Shown here: one piece after another, positions 7,382 to 16,277 of the stretch
Layout of the letters: each line of letters begins with the position of its first letter
Position numbering within the stretch: position 1 is the first letter of the stretch
Origin: Bacteroidota bacterium
GTDB taxonomy: Bacteria > Bacteroidota > Bacteroidia > Chitinophagales > Chitinophagaceae
Direction of reading: 5' to 3'
Assembly (NCBI GenBank): GCA_013285915.1
Contig: JABDGS010000042.1
Span: forward strand, 1-32,643
Length of the DNA: 32,643 nucleotides
Translations under genes and position numbers: made by a program
The notes under the pieces: generated by a model
Told to the model about the DNA's origin: nothing
What the model saw: the letters and a program-made list of their open reading frames with translations, nothing else
Database searches by the model: none

Positions 7382-9304
7382 TTATAATGGTATGTGCACA
7401 ATGGTTGTAGTGCCGTTGCTGTTACTGTCAACATTAATATAGCCTTTCAAAAATTCAACACGACCGGCAATGTTTCTAAGGCCTATTCCATTGTTTTGCT
7501 GCCCTGTTTCGAAACCAATACCGTCATCTTCGCACATTACCTGCACTGCGTTTTCTTCAATCAGCAATTGCACCGACGCCTCAGAAGCCATGGAATGCTT
7601 AATAATATTCGCAAGCAGTTCGTTGATTATCCTGTATATGGTAATGGCAAATACTTCGGGCAATTTTCTCTCATCCCCATCTGTAATTAATGTAAAATTT
7701 ACTTTACTTACAGCGTTAAGTTCGTTTACGCGCTGTTCCAATATTTTAAAAATACCAGCTGCTTTAAAATCTTTAGGCAAAAGGTTGTGGGCAATTGTAC
7801 GTATATCGTCTACTGCTCTGCTGCTTAAAAACAAGCCCTTTTTATAATAGCTTTCCATTTCATCATTACCCCTGGCATTTTCGGGCACATTGCTTATGTG
7901 TAAAGCCAATGCACTAAGGGTGGCGCCAACATCATCATGCAGGTCTTCGGCAATCCTTTTTCGTTCATCCTCCTGGGCGCCTACAATTTTATCAATTAGT
8001 GTGGCCTGATATGTGTTTATTTGGGTAAGCAGTGTTTCTTTCTCTTTTTTAAACAGGTTATAGCGGTAAATTATACCGAGAAACACTACTAAAGTTTCAA
8101 TTACCAGGCCTGTCTGCAGATCGTTGGGGTGTTTAAGCTCAGATGCTGCAACATCATTTACGCCTAAATAAATCAATACAAACTCCAGCATACCCCAAAA
8201 CAGGCATAGTATTGCAGCTATATAAAACCATGCTGGTTTATAACCCTGTATTACCTTTTCAATGGCGCTGGCAAAAACAAAACACAGCTGTGCCACGGCC
8301 AGGCAGGCAAGCGATTTTTGGTAAATGGCAGTAACAACGCTTGTTTCAGGGGATATAAGAAAATACACGCAATAAAATATGGTAGCGCCAACGCAGCAGT
8401 AATTAACAATATCCACAAATATCTTTATTTTACTATTGCTGTACTTCTGGTTTAAAAAAAGCTGCATTACGTAGGCAAGCAGAAAAATACCACAACAGGG
8501 TATTATGTATCTTACCAGAGTTATTTTATCGCTGGTTCCATGATAAAAATATTGCCTGTCAAGCCCCTGCGTTAAAAAAATTTCATACAGTATGCATACA
8601 ATGTATACTGCATATAAAAAATGTAATTTTTCATTCAGAAAAATACCCAGGAAAATATTTAACAACATAGCAGTAAGCATAATGCCTGCAATAAGGCCGT
8701 TTACCATGTAAAACCGTTCCTCCTTGTCTTTAAATGCGTTGGTATTGGATAGCTCTGGAGCGAAATAAGGGTTATGCCCGTTGTGAATATTTATAAAGAG
8801 CAGAACAGTAACGGTTTGGCCCCGCTTAACAAACAAAGGGAAAACATTATCGTAATACTTATATGGCTTTACATCAAAAGGATATGCATAACCACTTTTA
8901 CCAAAATAGGTAAAGGCAGCCCCAGTTTTTGTGTAAGCAATTACGCTGTACAGCTGTGGATGATTTAGCTGGTAATAAAAGGTTTCGTCCTGTGCAAGAT
9001 TGTTTTGTACGGTAAGCAGCAGCCAATAATATTTTGAAGGGCTTTGCAGATCGTTATAAGTTGTTGATGGAAAAAATCTTGCAAAATCCTGCCTGTTTAT
9101 ACTGTCGTAAACAAAGCGGGGTGTGAGCAATTTATTGGTTTCATAAATGTATAGATGGCTTGTTAGAGTGCCAGCGTTTTTAGAATTAATAAAAAATGTG
9201 TCTCTAACCGGTTGAGCACATAAATTAACTGGTAACAAACCTATTGCCACACACACAATAATACCTGTAAGCAGGCTGTTATAAATTGCTTTTTTAAACC
9301 ACAT
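7382..9304 (-). CDS. 7TMR-DISM sensor histidine kinase, HisKA_3 type
   Basis: A 640-residue sensor. A signal peptide (about 1-30, ending in NLCAQ) precedes an extracytoplasmic jelly-roll-like domain to about residue 195, matching the 7TMR-DISMED2 layout. Seven membrane helices follow from about 200 to 415, then a short coiled linker. The dimerisation box is GAQEDERKRIAEDLHDDVGA with His456, the NarL-partner type of kinase. The ATPase domain has NELLANIIKHS, EDDGIGF and a terminal glycine loop (NNGIGLRNIAGRV). Ligands of this receptor class are usually carbohydrates or unknown. It precedes the NarL-type regulator by 4 bases. A perfect 18-bp palindrome at 9366-9383 lies in the upstream region. 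Confidence 0.94.
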   Translation of the reverse strand: MWFKKAIYNSLLTGIIVCVAIGLLPVNLCAQPVRDTFFINSKNAGTLTSHLYIYETNKLLTPRFVYDSINRQDFARFFPSTTYNDLQSPSKYYWLLLTVQNNLAQDETFYYQLNHPQLYSVIAYTKTGAAFTYFGKSGYAYPFDVKPYKYYDNVFPLFVKRGQTVTVLLFINIHNGHNPYFAPELSNTNAFKDKEERFYMVNGLIAGIMLTAMLLNIFLGIFLNEKLHFLYAVYIVCILYEIFLTQGLDRQYFYHGTSDKITLVRYIIPCCGIFLLAYVMQLFLNQKYSNSKIKIFVDIVNYCCVGATIFYCVYFLISPETSVVTAIYQKSLACLAVAQLCFVFASAIEKVIQGYKPAWFYIAAILCLFWGMLEFVLIYLGVNDVAASELKHPNDLQTGLVIETLVVFLGIIYRYNLFKKEKETLLTQINTYQATLIDKIVGAQEDERKRIAEDLHDDVGATLSALALHISNVPENARGNDEMESYYKKGLFLSSRAVDDIRTIAHNLLPKDFKAAGIFKILEQRVNELNAVSKVNFTLITDGDERKLPEVFAITIYRIINELLANIIKHSMASEASVQLLIEENAVQVMCEDDGIGFETGQQNNGIGLRNIAGRVEFLKGYINVDSNSNGTTTIVHIPL

Positions 9305-9365
9305 GTATTTGCCTGAGGGTTTAAGCTATACTTGCAATATTAAACACATTGTAAGATATTAATAT

Positions 9366-9383
9366 ATACCTGTAAACAGGTAT
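9366..9383. promoter_or_regulatory. Palindrome upstream of the 7TMR kinase operon
   Basis: ATACCTGT (9366-9373), two A, then ACAGGTAT (9376-9383) is a perfect 8-2-8 palindrome of the size bound by a dimeric regulator. It lies 62-79 bases before the start at 9304. A one-mismatch promoter box TAATATTG lies between the two. No factor can be named. Confidence 0.4.
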
Positions 9384-9466
9384 GCCTTAATAAGTGAAAG
9401 CTATTATATTTTTACGGTAACATTGTTTTAACACCCAGACCCTTTTTTTGGTCCTAAACCTTAAAT

Positions 9467-9504
9467 AAAAACCTTTGCTAAAGAGCTTACAGGCAAAGGT
9501 TTTT
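9467..9504. terminator. Perfect 12-bp hairpin, terminator-like
   Basis: The arms 9467-9478 and 9493-9504 (core CCTTTGC/GCAAAGG) pair perfectly around a 14-base loop. Five T end the right arm. No gene precedes it on the plus strand within this window, so it may belong to a small RNA or mark a lost gene. Confidence 0.5.
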
Positions 9505-9575
9505 ATACTTATTCCGGAAGCAGTAATCAAAAACCGGCCTTGCGGCTAAACCAGTGCTGCGGAGCTAAAAAAGAG

Positions 9576-9603
9576 AACCCCGGCAAGACTACCGGGGTTT
9601 TTT
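9576..9603 (+). terminator. Intrinsic-terminator hairpin without an upstream gene
   Basis: AACCCCGG (9576-9583) and CCGGGGTT (9592-9599) form an 8-bp GC-rich stem with an 8-base loop, followed by T to 9603. It has textbook terminator form but no recognisable plus-strand gene before it. The 9305-9575 stretch holds only this, the hairpin at 9467, the palindrome at 9366 and a small GACC/GGTC repeat near 9437-9453. A short untranslated RNA ending here is possible. Confidence 0.6.
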
Positions 9604-9810
9604 CAACCCTAAACCCTTAAAAAGCGCAATATACAAAAAATTTCCCCGGTATTATTGTACCTTTTATCAAAATTTATTTTTGCAGTTTTTACAATTGCCG
9701 CATGCTGGCGATGGAAATGCGATACAATACTGTTAATCATAGCACTATATATAGCTGCATTGTTAATTGCAGGGGCATGGCAGCTTTACTTTTATAAAAT
9801 GCAATTGTGT

Positions 9811-10491
9811 ATGTTTTTACCAGGCGATAACAAAAAAATTTTGGGCATAGCAGCGTTTATGTGTGTTTGTACAACATTTGTGGCCGCACAAGAAGCTGCC
9901 GTACAGCAAAAAGGATATTATTCCAGCGATTTTATTATTGACGGCATACCCCGCAATATTACTTTTTACATACCGGCAGGTTTTGGCAAAAATGATACAT
10001 ACCCTTTGGTGCTTATGCTGCATGCTGAAAGTGAAACGGGTAAAGTTGTTATAAAAAAATATGGAGATGATCTTGAAAAGCTTGCAGATTCAGCTGCCGC
10101 TATCATAGTTTTTCCCGATGCTGTACATGGCCACTGGAATACGAAAATAGGCAACCAGGCGGCGACCGACACTGTTAATGACGCCGGCTTTGCCAACATA
10201 ATGATTGATTATTTTGTACAGCAATACAAGGCCGATCCAAACAGAATATTTGCTGAAGGCTTTAACAGTGGTGGCCAAATGGCATTGAGGTTAGGTTGCG
10301 ATATACCTAAAAAAATAGCCGCCACTGCACCCTTTACACCTTCTGCTGATGATATGCAGAGGAGTTGCCTGCAAAAGGTTGCTGTTTTTAATGGAGATAA
10401 ATACATGAAACAGCCCGGCAGAAAATTAAGCTACGATGCACTTAGCGACGCATTTAATTTTTTGTTGCAACACCCGAAAACCAAGCAATAG
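9811..10491 (+). CDS. Secreted esterase-like protein with altered catalytic motifs
   Basis: A secreted protein of 226 residues whose fold resembles the LpqC/PHB-depolymerase esterase group: RNITFYIPAGFGKNDTYPLV is the usual entry strand and DPNRIFAEGF the usual approach to the nucleophile elbow. The catalytic features look damaged. The elbow, normally G-x-S-x-G, reads GFNSGG, with Asn152 where the Ser belongs and Ser at 153. The oxyanion HG is HA (LHAESETG). The C-terminus stops before the usual catalytic His segment. ATG 9811 gives a good signal peptide (MFLPGDNKKILGIAAF). ATG 9799 and a TTG at 9655 are in frame, and the TTG form would add a hydrophobic N-terminus. It may bind a ligand or cell-wall material rather than hydrolyse esters, unless Ser153 substitutes. 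Confidence 0.75.
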   Translation: MFLPGDNKKILGIAAFMCVCTTFVAAQEAAVQQKGYYSSDFIIDGIPRNITFYIPAGFGKNDTYPLVLMLHAESETGKVVIKKYGDDLEKLADSAAAIIVFPDAVHGHWNTKIGNQAATDTVNDAGFANIMIDYFVQQYKADPNRIFAEGFNSGGQMALRLGCDIPKKIAATAPFTPSADDMQRSCLQKVAVFNGDKYMKQPGRKLSYDALSDAFNFLLQHPKTKQ

Positions 10492-10599
10492 TATGTGCGT
10501 GAACATTAGCCGGCGTTAAAATATTCGGGCACCCGCCCGTTGCGTTGCATGATTCGCCCAGGGCAGATGGCTGTGCATTTTACCTTTTACTGCAATAAT

Positions 10600-12426
10600 T
10601 TATTCATGCAATGCCACAGCAAGTAAATACCAGGTAGCATGGGGAAGCCACTGTTCGCACCAGCGCCAATCATAGTCTTTACCCGTTACAGTATATGGTA
10701 CGTTGAGGTCAATACTATGTTCATCATCCAAACCAGATGTAACCCCGTTGATGATTCCGCCCGGGGCGTTTGTATATTCAAATGTGCCAAAAAAACCATA
10801 CACGGGATTGTTATGACCGGTGCCCTGCAGCATACTGGCATCAAATGGGTTTAGGCCAAGTATCCAGTTAAGCTGGTTAATTGCAAATGTTTCCAGTGAA
10901 TCATGAAATGCCTTATCATCTGTAAACAACGGCGCGGCTAACCTTGCTTCGGAGGCTATTGAACCTAATCTTGCGTTTTCGCCCTGCCACCATGGAGCGG
11001 CCTCGCTTTCATGCGGAAAAAAGAACGAAGTATGCCTGTTGCCCGCTGTATCCTGCACCAGTTGCCTGCTGTAACCAAAAGGGTTATTTACTTCGCCGGT
11101 TACCCGCAATTCAAATTCAAGCGAGCGTTTTATAGCTTTTTTTATTTCCACTTGCATACCGGCATCTGCAATGGGATAATAATACAATAAACTCACTGCC
11201 GGCAAGCCCGCATCAGACGGGTGAAAGAAAGGCCTGTCTTTATCATCAGCGCGCCAAAAATCAACATAATTGCCCCATTTGCCAAGCCTTGCCAGTAACT
11301 GGCTTGCCCTTTTATGTGCGGCCTGGCTGTACACGGCTTTCGCGGTTGCTTTAAACAATTCTGTTGCTGCACTTAGTGCACAATAATCATCCAGTATATT
11401 TTCTTTTCCGTCATTCGTCATGCTCACATTGTTTGCCTCCAAAAAAGCAAATGCCCTTTCTGCAGCCGCTAAATATTCAGCGTTGGTGTAATCGCCTGAT
11501 GTATCATAGGTAGACGCTAAGGCCAATGCCGCAATCGCCATTCCGCCGCCGCTGCGGTAACTGCATTCGTAACTGCGCGAGGTGGTATCATTACTGCTTC
11601 CACCAAACGTTTCATTTTTTGTTTTCTTTATTGTATAGCCTTTGCTTTCCATACCAATGGCCCTGTCTTTTGCCATTTTGCCGGGGCCGGGCGCTCCTAC
11701 GCTGCGGTAAAAGCTGCCGCCGGGTGCCTGCATACGGCACAAATAGTCAGCACCATACATTGCTTCATCAAGCAACCGCCTGTTATACTGCCTAAAGTCT
11801 GTCGCGGGCTTTTTTACCAGCAGGCTATATGTTTTCAACAAGCTCCAAACAGTTAGTGAAACCTGTTGCGGGTTAAAATAAGAGGAAAAGCTGAGATGGG
11901 AAAGATGCTTACCGTAGTCGCCCGTAGCATCATACCAACCGCCATGTGCATCAACAAAGCCTTGCGATCTGCCCGCAAAAGGTGAATTGCGGTCGGCTTT
12001 ATCTAAAAGGCCGGAGCTTCTCTGGCCTTTAAAGTAGTAGATCACATCACTTATAGTTGCGCTTTCCAGTACATTTTTACCAATTTTAAACGGGTAAGAT
12101 GTTACTATTTTGCCAGGAACAGAAACCTGTACAGTATAAGTACCAGGCGATGTAACGGAAGTAAAATCAATTGTCCAAAAGAGAAAATCTTTCCATTTAT
12201 CTACAGGCCCACTATAAACTGCCTTGCCTTTATACACTACCGTACCATCTTCTGTGTTTATAATACTGAATTGGGCATCCTGCAATTTTGCGTCAGCCAC
12301 AATAATGGCCTGTTTGGCTTTATCAAACTCATAACCAACCTGGTTGGTAACTACTTTTATTTTTTGCGCAAACAGGAATGATGGTATAAGCAGCAGACAG
12401 CAAAAAGCCCTTATTGGTTTTGGCAT
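10600..12426 (-). CDS. Secreted glycoside hydrolase family 9 enzyme
   Basis: A 608-residue inverting beta-glycosidase of family GH9. A signal peptide (1-20, CLLLIPSFLFA) is followed by an Ig-like CelD_N domain (about 25-115, starting VVTNQVGYEFDKAKQA) and an (alpha/alpha)6 barrel. The catalytic base motif is GGWYDATGD (162-170), with one residue more than the common GGWxDAGD. The general acid is probably Glu591 in CEQWLPHATWYLLAVA. The usual HHR substrate loop after GLNPF is absent: the segment reads TGHNNPVYGFFGTFEY. That argues against assuming a plain endoglucanase. GH9 also includes beta-glucosaminidases and glucosidases, so substrate is left open. It is convergent with the esterase-like gene and has no SusC/SusD partners here. 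Confidence 0.9.
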   Translation of the reverse strand: MPKPIRAFCCLLLIPSFLFAQKIKVVTNQVGYEFDKAKQAIIVADAKLQDAQFSIINTEDGTVVYKGKAVYSGPVDKWKDFLFWTIDFTSVTSPGTYTVQVSVPGKIVTSYPFKIGKNVLESATISDVIYYFKGQRSSGLLDKADRNSPFAGRSQGFVDAHGGWYDATGDYGKHLSHLSFSSYFNPQQVSLTVWSLLKTYSLLVKKPATDFRQYNRRLLDEAMYGADYLCRMQAPGGSFYRSVGAPGPGKMAKDRAIGMESKGYTIKKTKNETFGGSSNDTTSRSYECSYRSGGGMAIAALALASTYDTSGDYTNAEYLAAAERAFAFLEANNVSMTNDGKENILDDYCALSAATELFKATAKAVYSQAAHKRASQLLARLGKWGNYVDFWRADDKDRPFFHPSDAGLPAVSLLYYYPIADAGMQVEIKKAIKRSLEFELRVTGEVNNPFGYSRQLVQDTAGNRHTSFFFPHESEAAPWWQGENARLGSIASEARLAAPLFTDDKAFHDSLETFAINQLNWILGLNPFDASMLQGTGHNNPVYGFFGTFEYTNAPGGIINGVTSGLDDEHSIDLNVPYTVTGKDYDWRWCEQWLPHATWYLLAVALHE

Positions 12427-12459
12427 GTTATAGAAAATTGGAACGGTAAGATAAGCAAA

Positions 12460-12494
12460 AACGTGAGACGGGAAACGACAAACGTGAGACCGGG
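12460..12494. repeat. Degenerate heptanucleotide repeat upstream of the GH9 gene
   Basis: Five heptads run without gaps from 12460: AACGTGA, GACGGGA, AACGACA, AACGTGA and GACCGGG. The 11-base core AAACGTGAGAC recurs exactly 21 bases apart (12459 and 12480), three heptads. Confidence 0.55.
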
Positions 12495-12577
12495 TGATGT
12501 GTTAATATGATGAAGTAAGCCTTCGTGTTATCCCTTCCATGTCATAATGAAACTTAAATTCAAAGGTCCTTATGTTT

Positions 12578-12619
12578 CACGATTGACGATTCACGCTGAT
12601 TAACGATTGATTAACGACC
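12578..12619. repeat. Degenerate heptanucleotide repeat after rodA
   Basis: CACGATT (12578), GACGATT (12585), AACGATT (12602) and AACGACC (12613) are heptad variants with short indels. The array ends 2 bases from the rodA stop codon on the minus strand. Confidence 0.5.
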
Positions 12620-12621
12620 CC

Positions 12622-13959
12622 TTATCTCAGTACCATCTGCCTGTCAGCATCAAGTCTTAGTAATATAAAAATAAGCACAGTAAAGGTAAGCAGCGATGAA
12701 CCACCGTAGCTTATAAAGGGTAATGCTATGCCTATGCTGGGGAATAGCCCTATAGTCATACAAATATTTACGGCAATATGAAAAAACATAATACTTGCCA
12801 CGCAATAAGCATATACCCTGCTAAAAGTACTTCGCTGCCGCTCGGCCATCCATACTATGCGCAGCAACAAAGTAACGTAAACGCCCAGAAAAACAATGCA
12901 GCCGGTAAAACCAAATGCCTCACCCAGGGAGGTAAAAATAAAATCCGTATTTTGCTCTGGTACATATTTGCCACGGGTTTGGGTGCCCTTTAAAAACCCT
13001 TTGCCTAAAACCCCACCCGAGCCAATGGCAATTTTACTTTGCCTAACATTATAATCGTCAGTTTGGTGGGGTGCTTTGGTACCTAACCCCTTTTTATAAG
13101 CAGCATTATCTTCACAATTATATTCTTTACCAAACGCCATATAAATACGCTGGCTTTGGTAACACTCAAAAACATTATTAAAAATATACGGCACGGCAAA
13201 CCGCTGAATACCAACACAAACACCCCAAATAGAAGCCAATACAACTAAAATCATCCTGTTGCGCTTAATTTGAAAGCGCATAATATAACCAACGATGCCT
13301 GCAATAACTGTTAGTATACCTGCCAACCAGTTTTTTTCAACCAGTAACGTGGCAATTACCAAAACTGCAAACGAAAAACCAATTACCAGCACTTTTGGCG
13401 GCAACCCCTCACGGTACATGGCAATAAAAAAGCAAGTGTACACAAGGGCCAGCCCGGTTTCGTGCTGTAGCCTTGAAAGAACTGCGGGAAACAGCGCTAT
13501 GCATGCAGCTATAATTTGCGACCTTGTTTTACTAAAATCCATGTCCTGCAGTGAAATATATTTTGCAAGCGCCAGCGCTGTAAAAATTTTGCAAAGCTCA
13601 GCAGGCTGCAGGTTAAAGCCGCCACCAAGCGGTATCCAGCTTTTGCTGCCATTTACACTGCGCCCAATTACAAAAGTTGCCAGCATAAGCCCTATGCCAA
13701 AAACATAAAAAAGATTAGCGAAGGCTGTATACAATTTACTGTCACTCAGCAGGATAAATGTTGCAAGAATAACACAAATACCAGCGAACATCAACTGCTT
13801 GCTGTAACTTGTTTTACCACTTAAAAATGAGGTAACCCAGTTAACATCCGGCTTATACTCAACCATAAAAATGCAAAGTATACCTATACACACCAATACT
13901 GCATAAAGAAAAACCACAAACCAGTCAACACCTTTTGATATGGGTTTATTTTGAATCAT
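12622..13959 (-). CDS. rodA: Rod-shape SEDS glycosyltransferase RodA
   Basis: RodA polymerises lipid II into glycan strands and works with PBP2 during cell elongation. The 445 residues contain about ten membrane helices. SEDS motifs are GSKSWIPLGGGFNLQPAELCK-type (residues from about 110; shown only in part), PEQNTDFIFTSLGE with the conserved Asp, and GIALPFISYGGSSLL near the end. The glutamine-rich loop usually written QPDxG or QNDTG reads QHETG here, with an acidic residue retained. It is the last gene of the mre cluster, starting 2 bases after the mrdA stop, which fits tight coupling of transpeptidase and polymerase. No hairpin terminator was recognised after it; only a heptad repeat follows. 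Confidence 0.95.
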   Translation of the reverse strand: MIQNKPISKGVDWFVVFLYAVLVCIGILCIFMVEYKPDVNWVTSFLSGKTSYSKQLMFAGICVILATFILLSDSKLYTAFANLFYVFGIGLMLATFVIGRSVNGSKSWIPLGGGFNLQPAELCKIFTALALAKYISLQDMDFSKTRSQIIAACIALFPAVLSRLQHETGLALVYTCFFIAMYREGLPPKVLVIGFSFAVLVIATLLVEKNWLAGILTVIAGIVGYIMRFQIKRNRMILVVLASIWGVCVGIQRFAVPYIFNNVFECYQSQRIYMAFGKEYNCEDNAAYKKGLGTKAPHQTDDYNVRQSKIAIGSGGVLGKGFLKGTQTRGKYVPEQNTDFIFTSLGEAFGFTGCIVFLGVYVTLLLRIVWMAERQRSTFSRVYAYCVASIMFFHIAVNICMTIGLFPSIGIALPFISYGGSSLLTFTVLIFILLRLDADRQMVLR

Positions 13960-13961
13960 AG

Positions 13962-16076
13962 TTATGCCCTGGTTATTTTAGAAGGTTTGGCTTTCTTAGT
14001 ATCCGTTGATAATACCATGTCTGGCATAGTAACTGCCTTTTGGTTTTTTGGTGCTGGCTTGCTTACCGGTTTTTTAACATTCAGCGCCGTTACATTAGTA
14101 CCTTTGTTAAAATAAGCAACCCTTGTAGCAAGACTGTCTTTACTTCTCTGCATTTTTATATGCATCAGGCTATCCTGCCTTACCTTCCGTGCAGAATCCT
14201 GCGACTGCATCTCCCTTACCATGTAAACTGGTATAAGGTTTTTATTGGCCATTTCTTCCAGCAATGCTTTCCTGTCGGGCTCGGGTATGCTGTCTTTCAA
14301 ATATTTTTCAACCAGCAAGCTTGCAATAGGTGCAGCCGCCTGGGCCCCCTTTCCGGCGTTTTCGCACATTACTGCTATAGCTATCACGGGCTTGCCCCGT
14401 GGCGCAAAAGCCCCGAAGAACGAGTGGTCCGGCAGTTTTACGCCGTTAAGGGCATTTTCAACCGTGCCCGTTTTTCCACATACCACAATACCCGGTATTG
14501 CCACTGCCGCGCCTGTGCCAGATTCCATTACTTCCTGCATGCCATCCTGTACAATATCAAAAACCTTCTCGGGTATATCAAGCGTGTGGTGCTTTACCTT
14601 AAATGAATCAAGCATGTGGTTTTCGTTATCCGTCGCGTTCTCAATACTATCCACTAAATGTGGTGTGTAATACCAGCCTTTGTTTGCTATTGTTGCCATG
14701 GCATTAGCCAACTGCATAAGGGTTGTTTGCACCTCGCCCTGGCCAATGGCGTTGGAAATTATATTGCATGATACCCAGCGTGGCCCAAATATTTTATTAT
14801 ATGTTGCAGGTACGGGTATATTGCCGCCTTTCTCAAAAGGAATATCGGTACCCAGTGGTTTGCCTAACCCGAATGAATAGGCGTAACGGTTAAAGTTAGC
14901 GAGGGCTGCGGAAGCGCTGCCAAATTTAGGATCGTCAATAACCCTGCGAAATGTTATAGCAAAATAAGTGTTGCAGGAGTGTGCAACTGCTTCACGGAAA
15001 GCGAAAGTGCCGGGATCCAAACAACCCAGCCGCCGGCCACAGCCCCAATACGCACCAGTGCAGGTTGTGGTCATTTTATCGTCTATAACACCCTCTGTAA
15101 GGGCCACCGTACCTACAATTGTTTTAAATGTTGAGCCGGGAGAGTATTTGGCATTAACTGTTCTGTTTAAGAATGGTGAGCGTGGGTCTACCTGTAATTC
15201 TGCAAAATGTTTACGCCCATCGGGGCCTGCTATACTTTGCGGGTTATAAGTTGGGCTGCTTACCATGCATAAAATACCGCCCGTGCGGGGGTCAATCGCT
15301 ACAATGCTCCCCACCTTGTTGGTCATTAATTTTTCGCCCAATTGCTGCAACTCAATATCAAGGCTTAAATGCAGTCCTTTCCCAGCCACGGCCGAGGTAT
15401 CAAAACTCCCATTCTCATAAGCCCCCTGCAATCTTCCATGTGTATCGCGTATATAGCGTTTAACGCCCCTTACACCCATTAGCACCTTCTCATAGCTGCG
15501 TTCAACACCGGTTTTACCAGCATAATCGCCCATCTCGTATTTAACGTCCTTATTATTTTTTATATAGCCTGAATCAACTTCAGATACGTAACCAAATACG
15601 GCTCCCCCCGCCCCATAAGGATAATCCCTTACCGGCCTTTCGTTAAGTGTAAAACCAGGGAACCTATACAAGTTCTCATTAAGCCGCGCATACAACTCCT
15701 GGCTCAGTAACGGTTCAAACACACTGGCTTTAAACGATTTATTTTTTGCTATGGCAACGCGTATACGTCTTTTAAACTCCGCGGTGTCAATGTTGAGGAT
15801 GTTGCAAAGGGTAAGCGTATCAGGATTTTTTATATCATTTGGCGTTACTTCAAGGTCGTACATTACTGTGTTCTCTAAAATAGCCCTGCGCTTACGGTCG
15901 TACACAAGGCCGCGGCTTGGATAAATTGTTTTGCGGAAAACAGCGTTATTCTCGGCCTGTATTTTGTACTGGGATGAGAAAACCTGTAAATGAAGCAACT
16001 GCGCCACTATAATTAAGAAAACAGAAATAAAAATAATTTGCACTACCCTGCTACGGGACTGATTATACACCGGCAT
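13962..16076 (-). CDS. mrdA: Penicillin-binding protein 2, elongation transpeptidase
   Basis: A 704-residue class B penicillin-binding protein that cross-links peptidoglycan in the periplasm as RodA's partner. One N-terminal membrane anchor (about 10-30) is followed by the PBP dimerisation domain (PSRGLVYDRKRRAILENT) and the transpeptidase domain. Catalytic motifs are S315-T-F-K in SPGSTFKT, S-C-N in AHSCNTYF and KTG in VVCGKTGTVEN. The tail after about residue 620 is a charged Lys/Gln/Ser-rich extension rich in basic residues, longer than in E. coli PBP2 and common in Bacteroidetes. A 201-base gap separates it from mreD, and I found no clear promoter or second gene there. Confidence 0.96.
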   Translation of the reverse strand: MPVYNQSRSRVVQIIFISVFLIIVAQLLHLQVFSSQYKIQAENNAVFRKTIYPSRGLVYDRKRRAILENTVMYDLEVTPNDIKNPDTLTLCNILNIDTAEFKRRIRVAIAKNKSFKASVFEPLLSQELYARLNENLYRFPGFTLNERPVRDYPYGAGGAVFGYVSEVDSGYIKNNKDVKYEMGDYAGKTGVERSYEKVLMGVRGVKRYIRDTHGRLQGAYENGSFDTSAVAGKGLHLSLDIELQQLGEKLMTNKVGSIVAIDPRTGGILCMVSSPTYNPQSIAGPDGRKHFAELQVDPRSPFLNRTVNAKYSPGSTFKTIVGTVALTEGVIDDKMTTTCTGAYWGCGRRLGCLDPGTFAFREAVAHSCNTYFAITFRRVIDDPKFGSASAALANFNRYAYSFGLGKPLGTDIPFEKGGNIPVPATYNKIFGPRWVSCNIISNAIGQGEVQTTLMQLANAMATIANKGWYYTPHLVDSIENATDNENHMLDSFKVKHHTLDIPEKVFDIVQDGMQEVMESGTGAAVAIPGIVVCGKTGTVENALNGVKLPDHSFFGAFAPRGKPVIAIAVMCENAGKGAQAAAPIASLLVEKYLKDSIPEPDRKALLEEMANKNLIPVYMVREMQSQDSARKVRQDSLMHIKMQRSKDSLATRVAYFNKGTNVTALNVKKPVSKPAPKNQKAVTMPDMVLSTDTKKAKPSKITRA

Positions 16077-16277
16077 ATTAAGAAATATGATAAATAGTTG
16101 AAAAAGGAGTGAAAAATCTATGCCACAAAATTGACCATTTCTCTATTCATTTTTATCAACATTAAGATAATTTTTATTGATACCAGATTTATTTATCCGC
16201 CGATATTGTGGTTTGAGATAAAGCGCAGTTTTGAAAGCGGATATCCCGCCCTGATATTTTTAGACAATATAAAAATA

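Noticed and set aside
9655-9810. N-terminal extension of the esterase-like gene from TTG 9655
   Set aside because: It would place a hydrophobic stretch before a good signal peptide starting at 9811, so 9811 is preferred, though the extension cannot be excluded.
10492-10599. GC-rich CGGGC/GCCCG stretch between convergent genes as a second copy of the 1263 element
   Set aside because: Only short GC runs are shared; no alignable arms.
14040-14606. 188-codon frame antisense to mrdA
   Set aside because: It is a shadow of the penicillin-binding protein; Tyr/His/Cys-rich composition without motifs.
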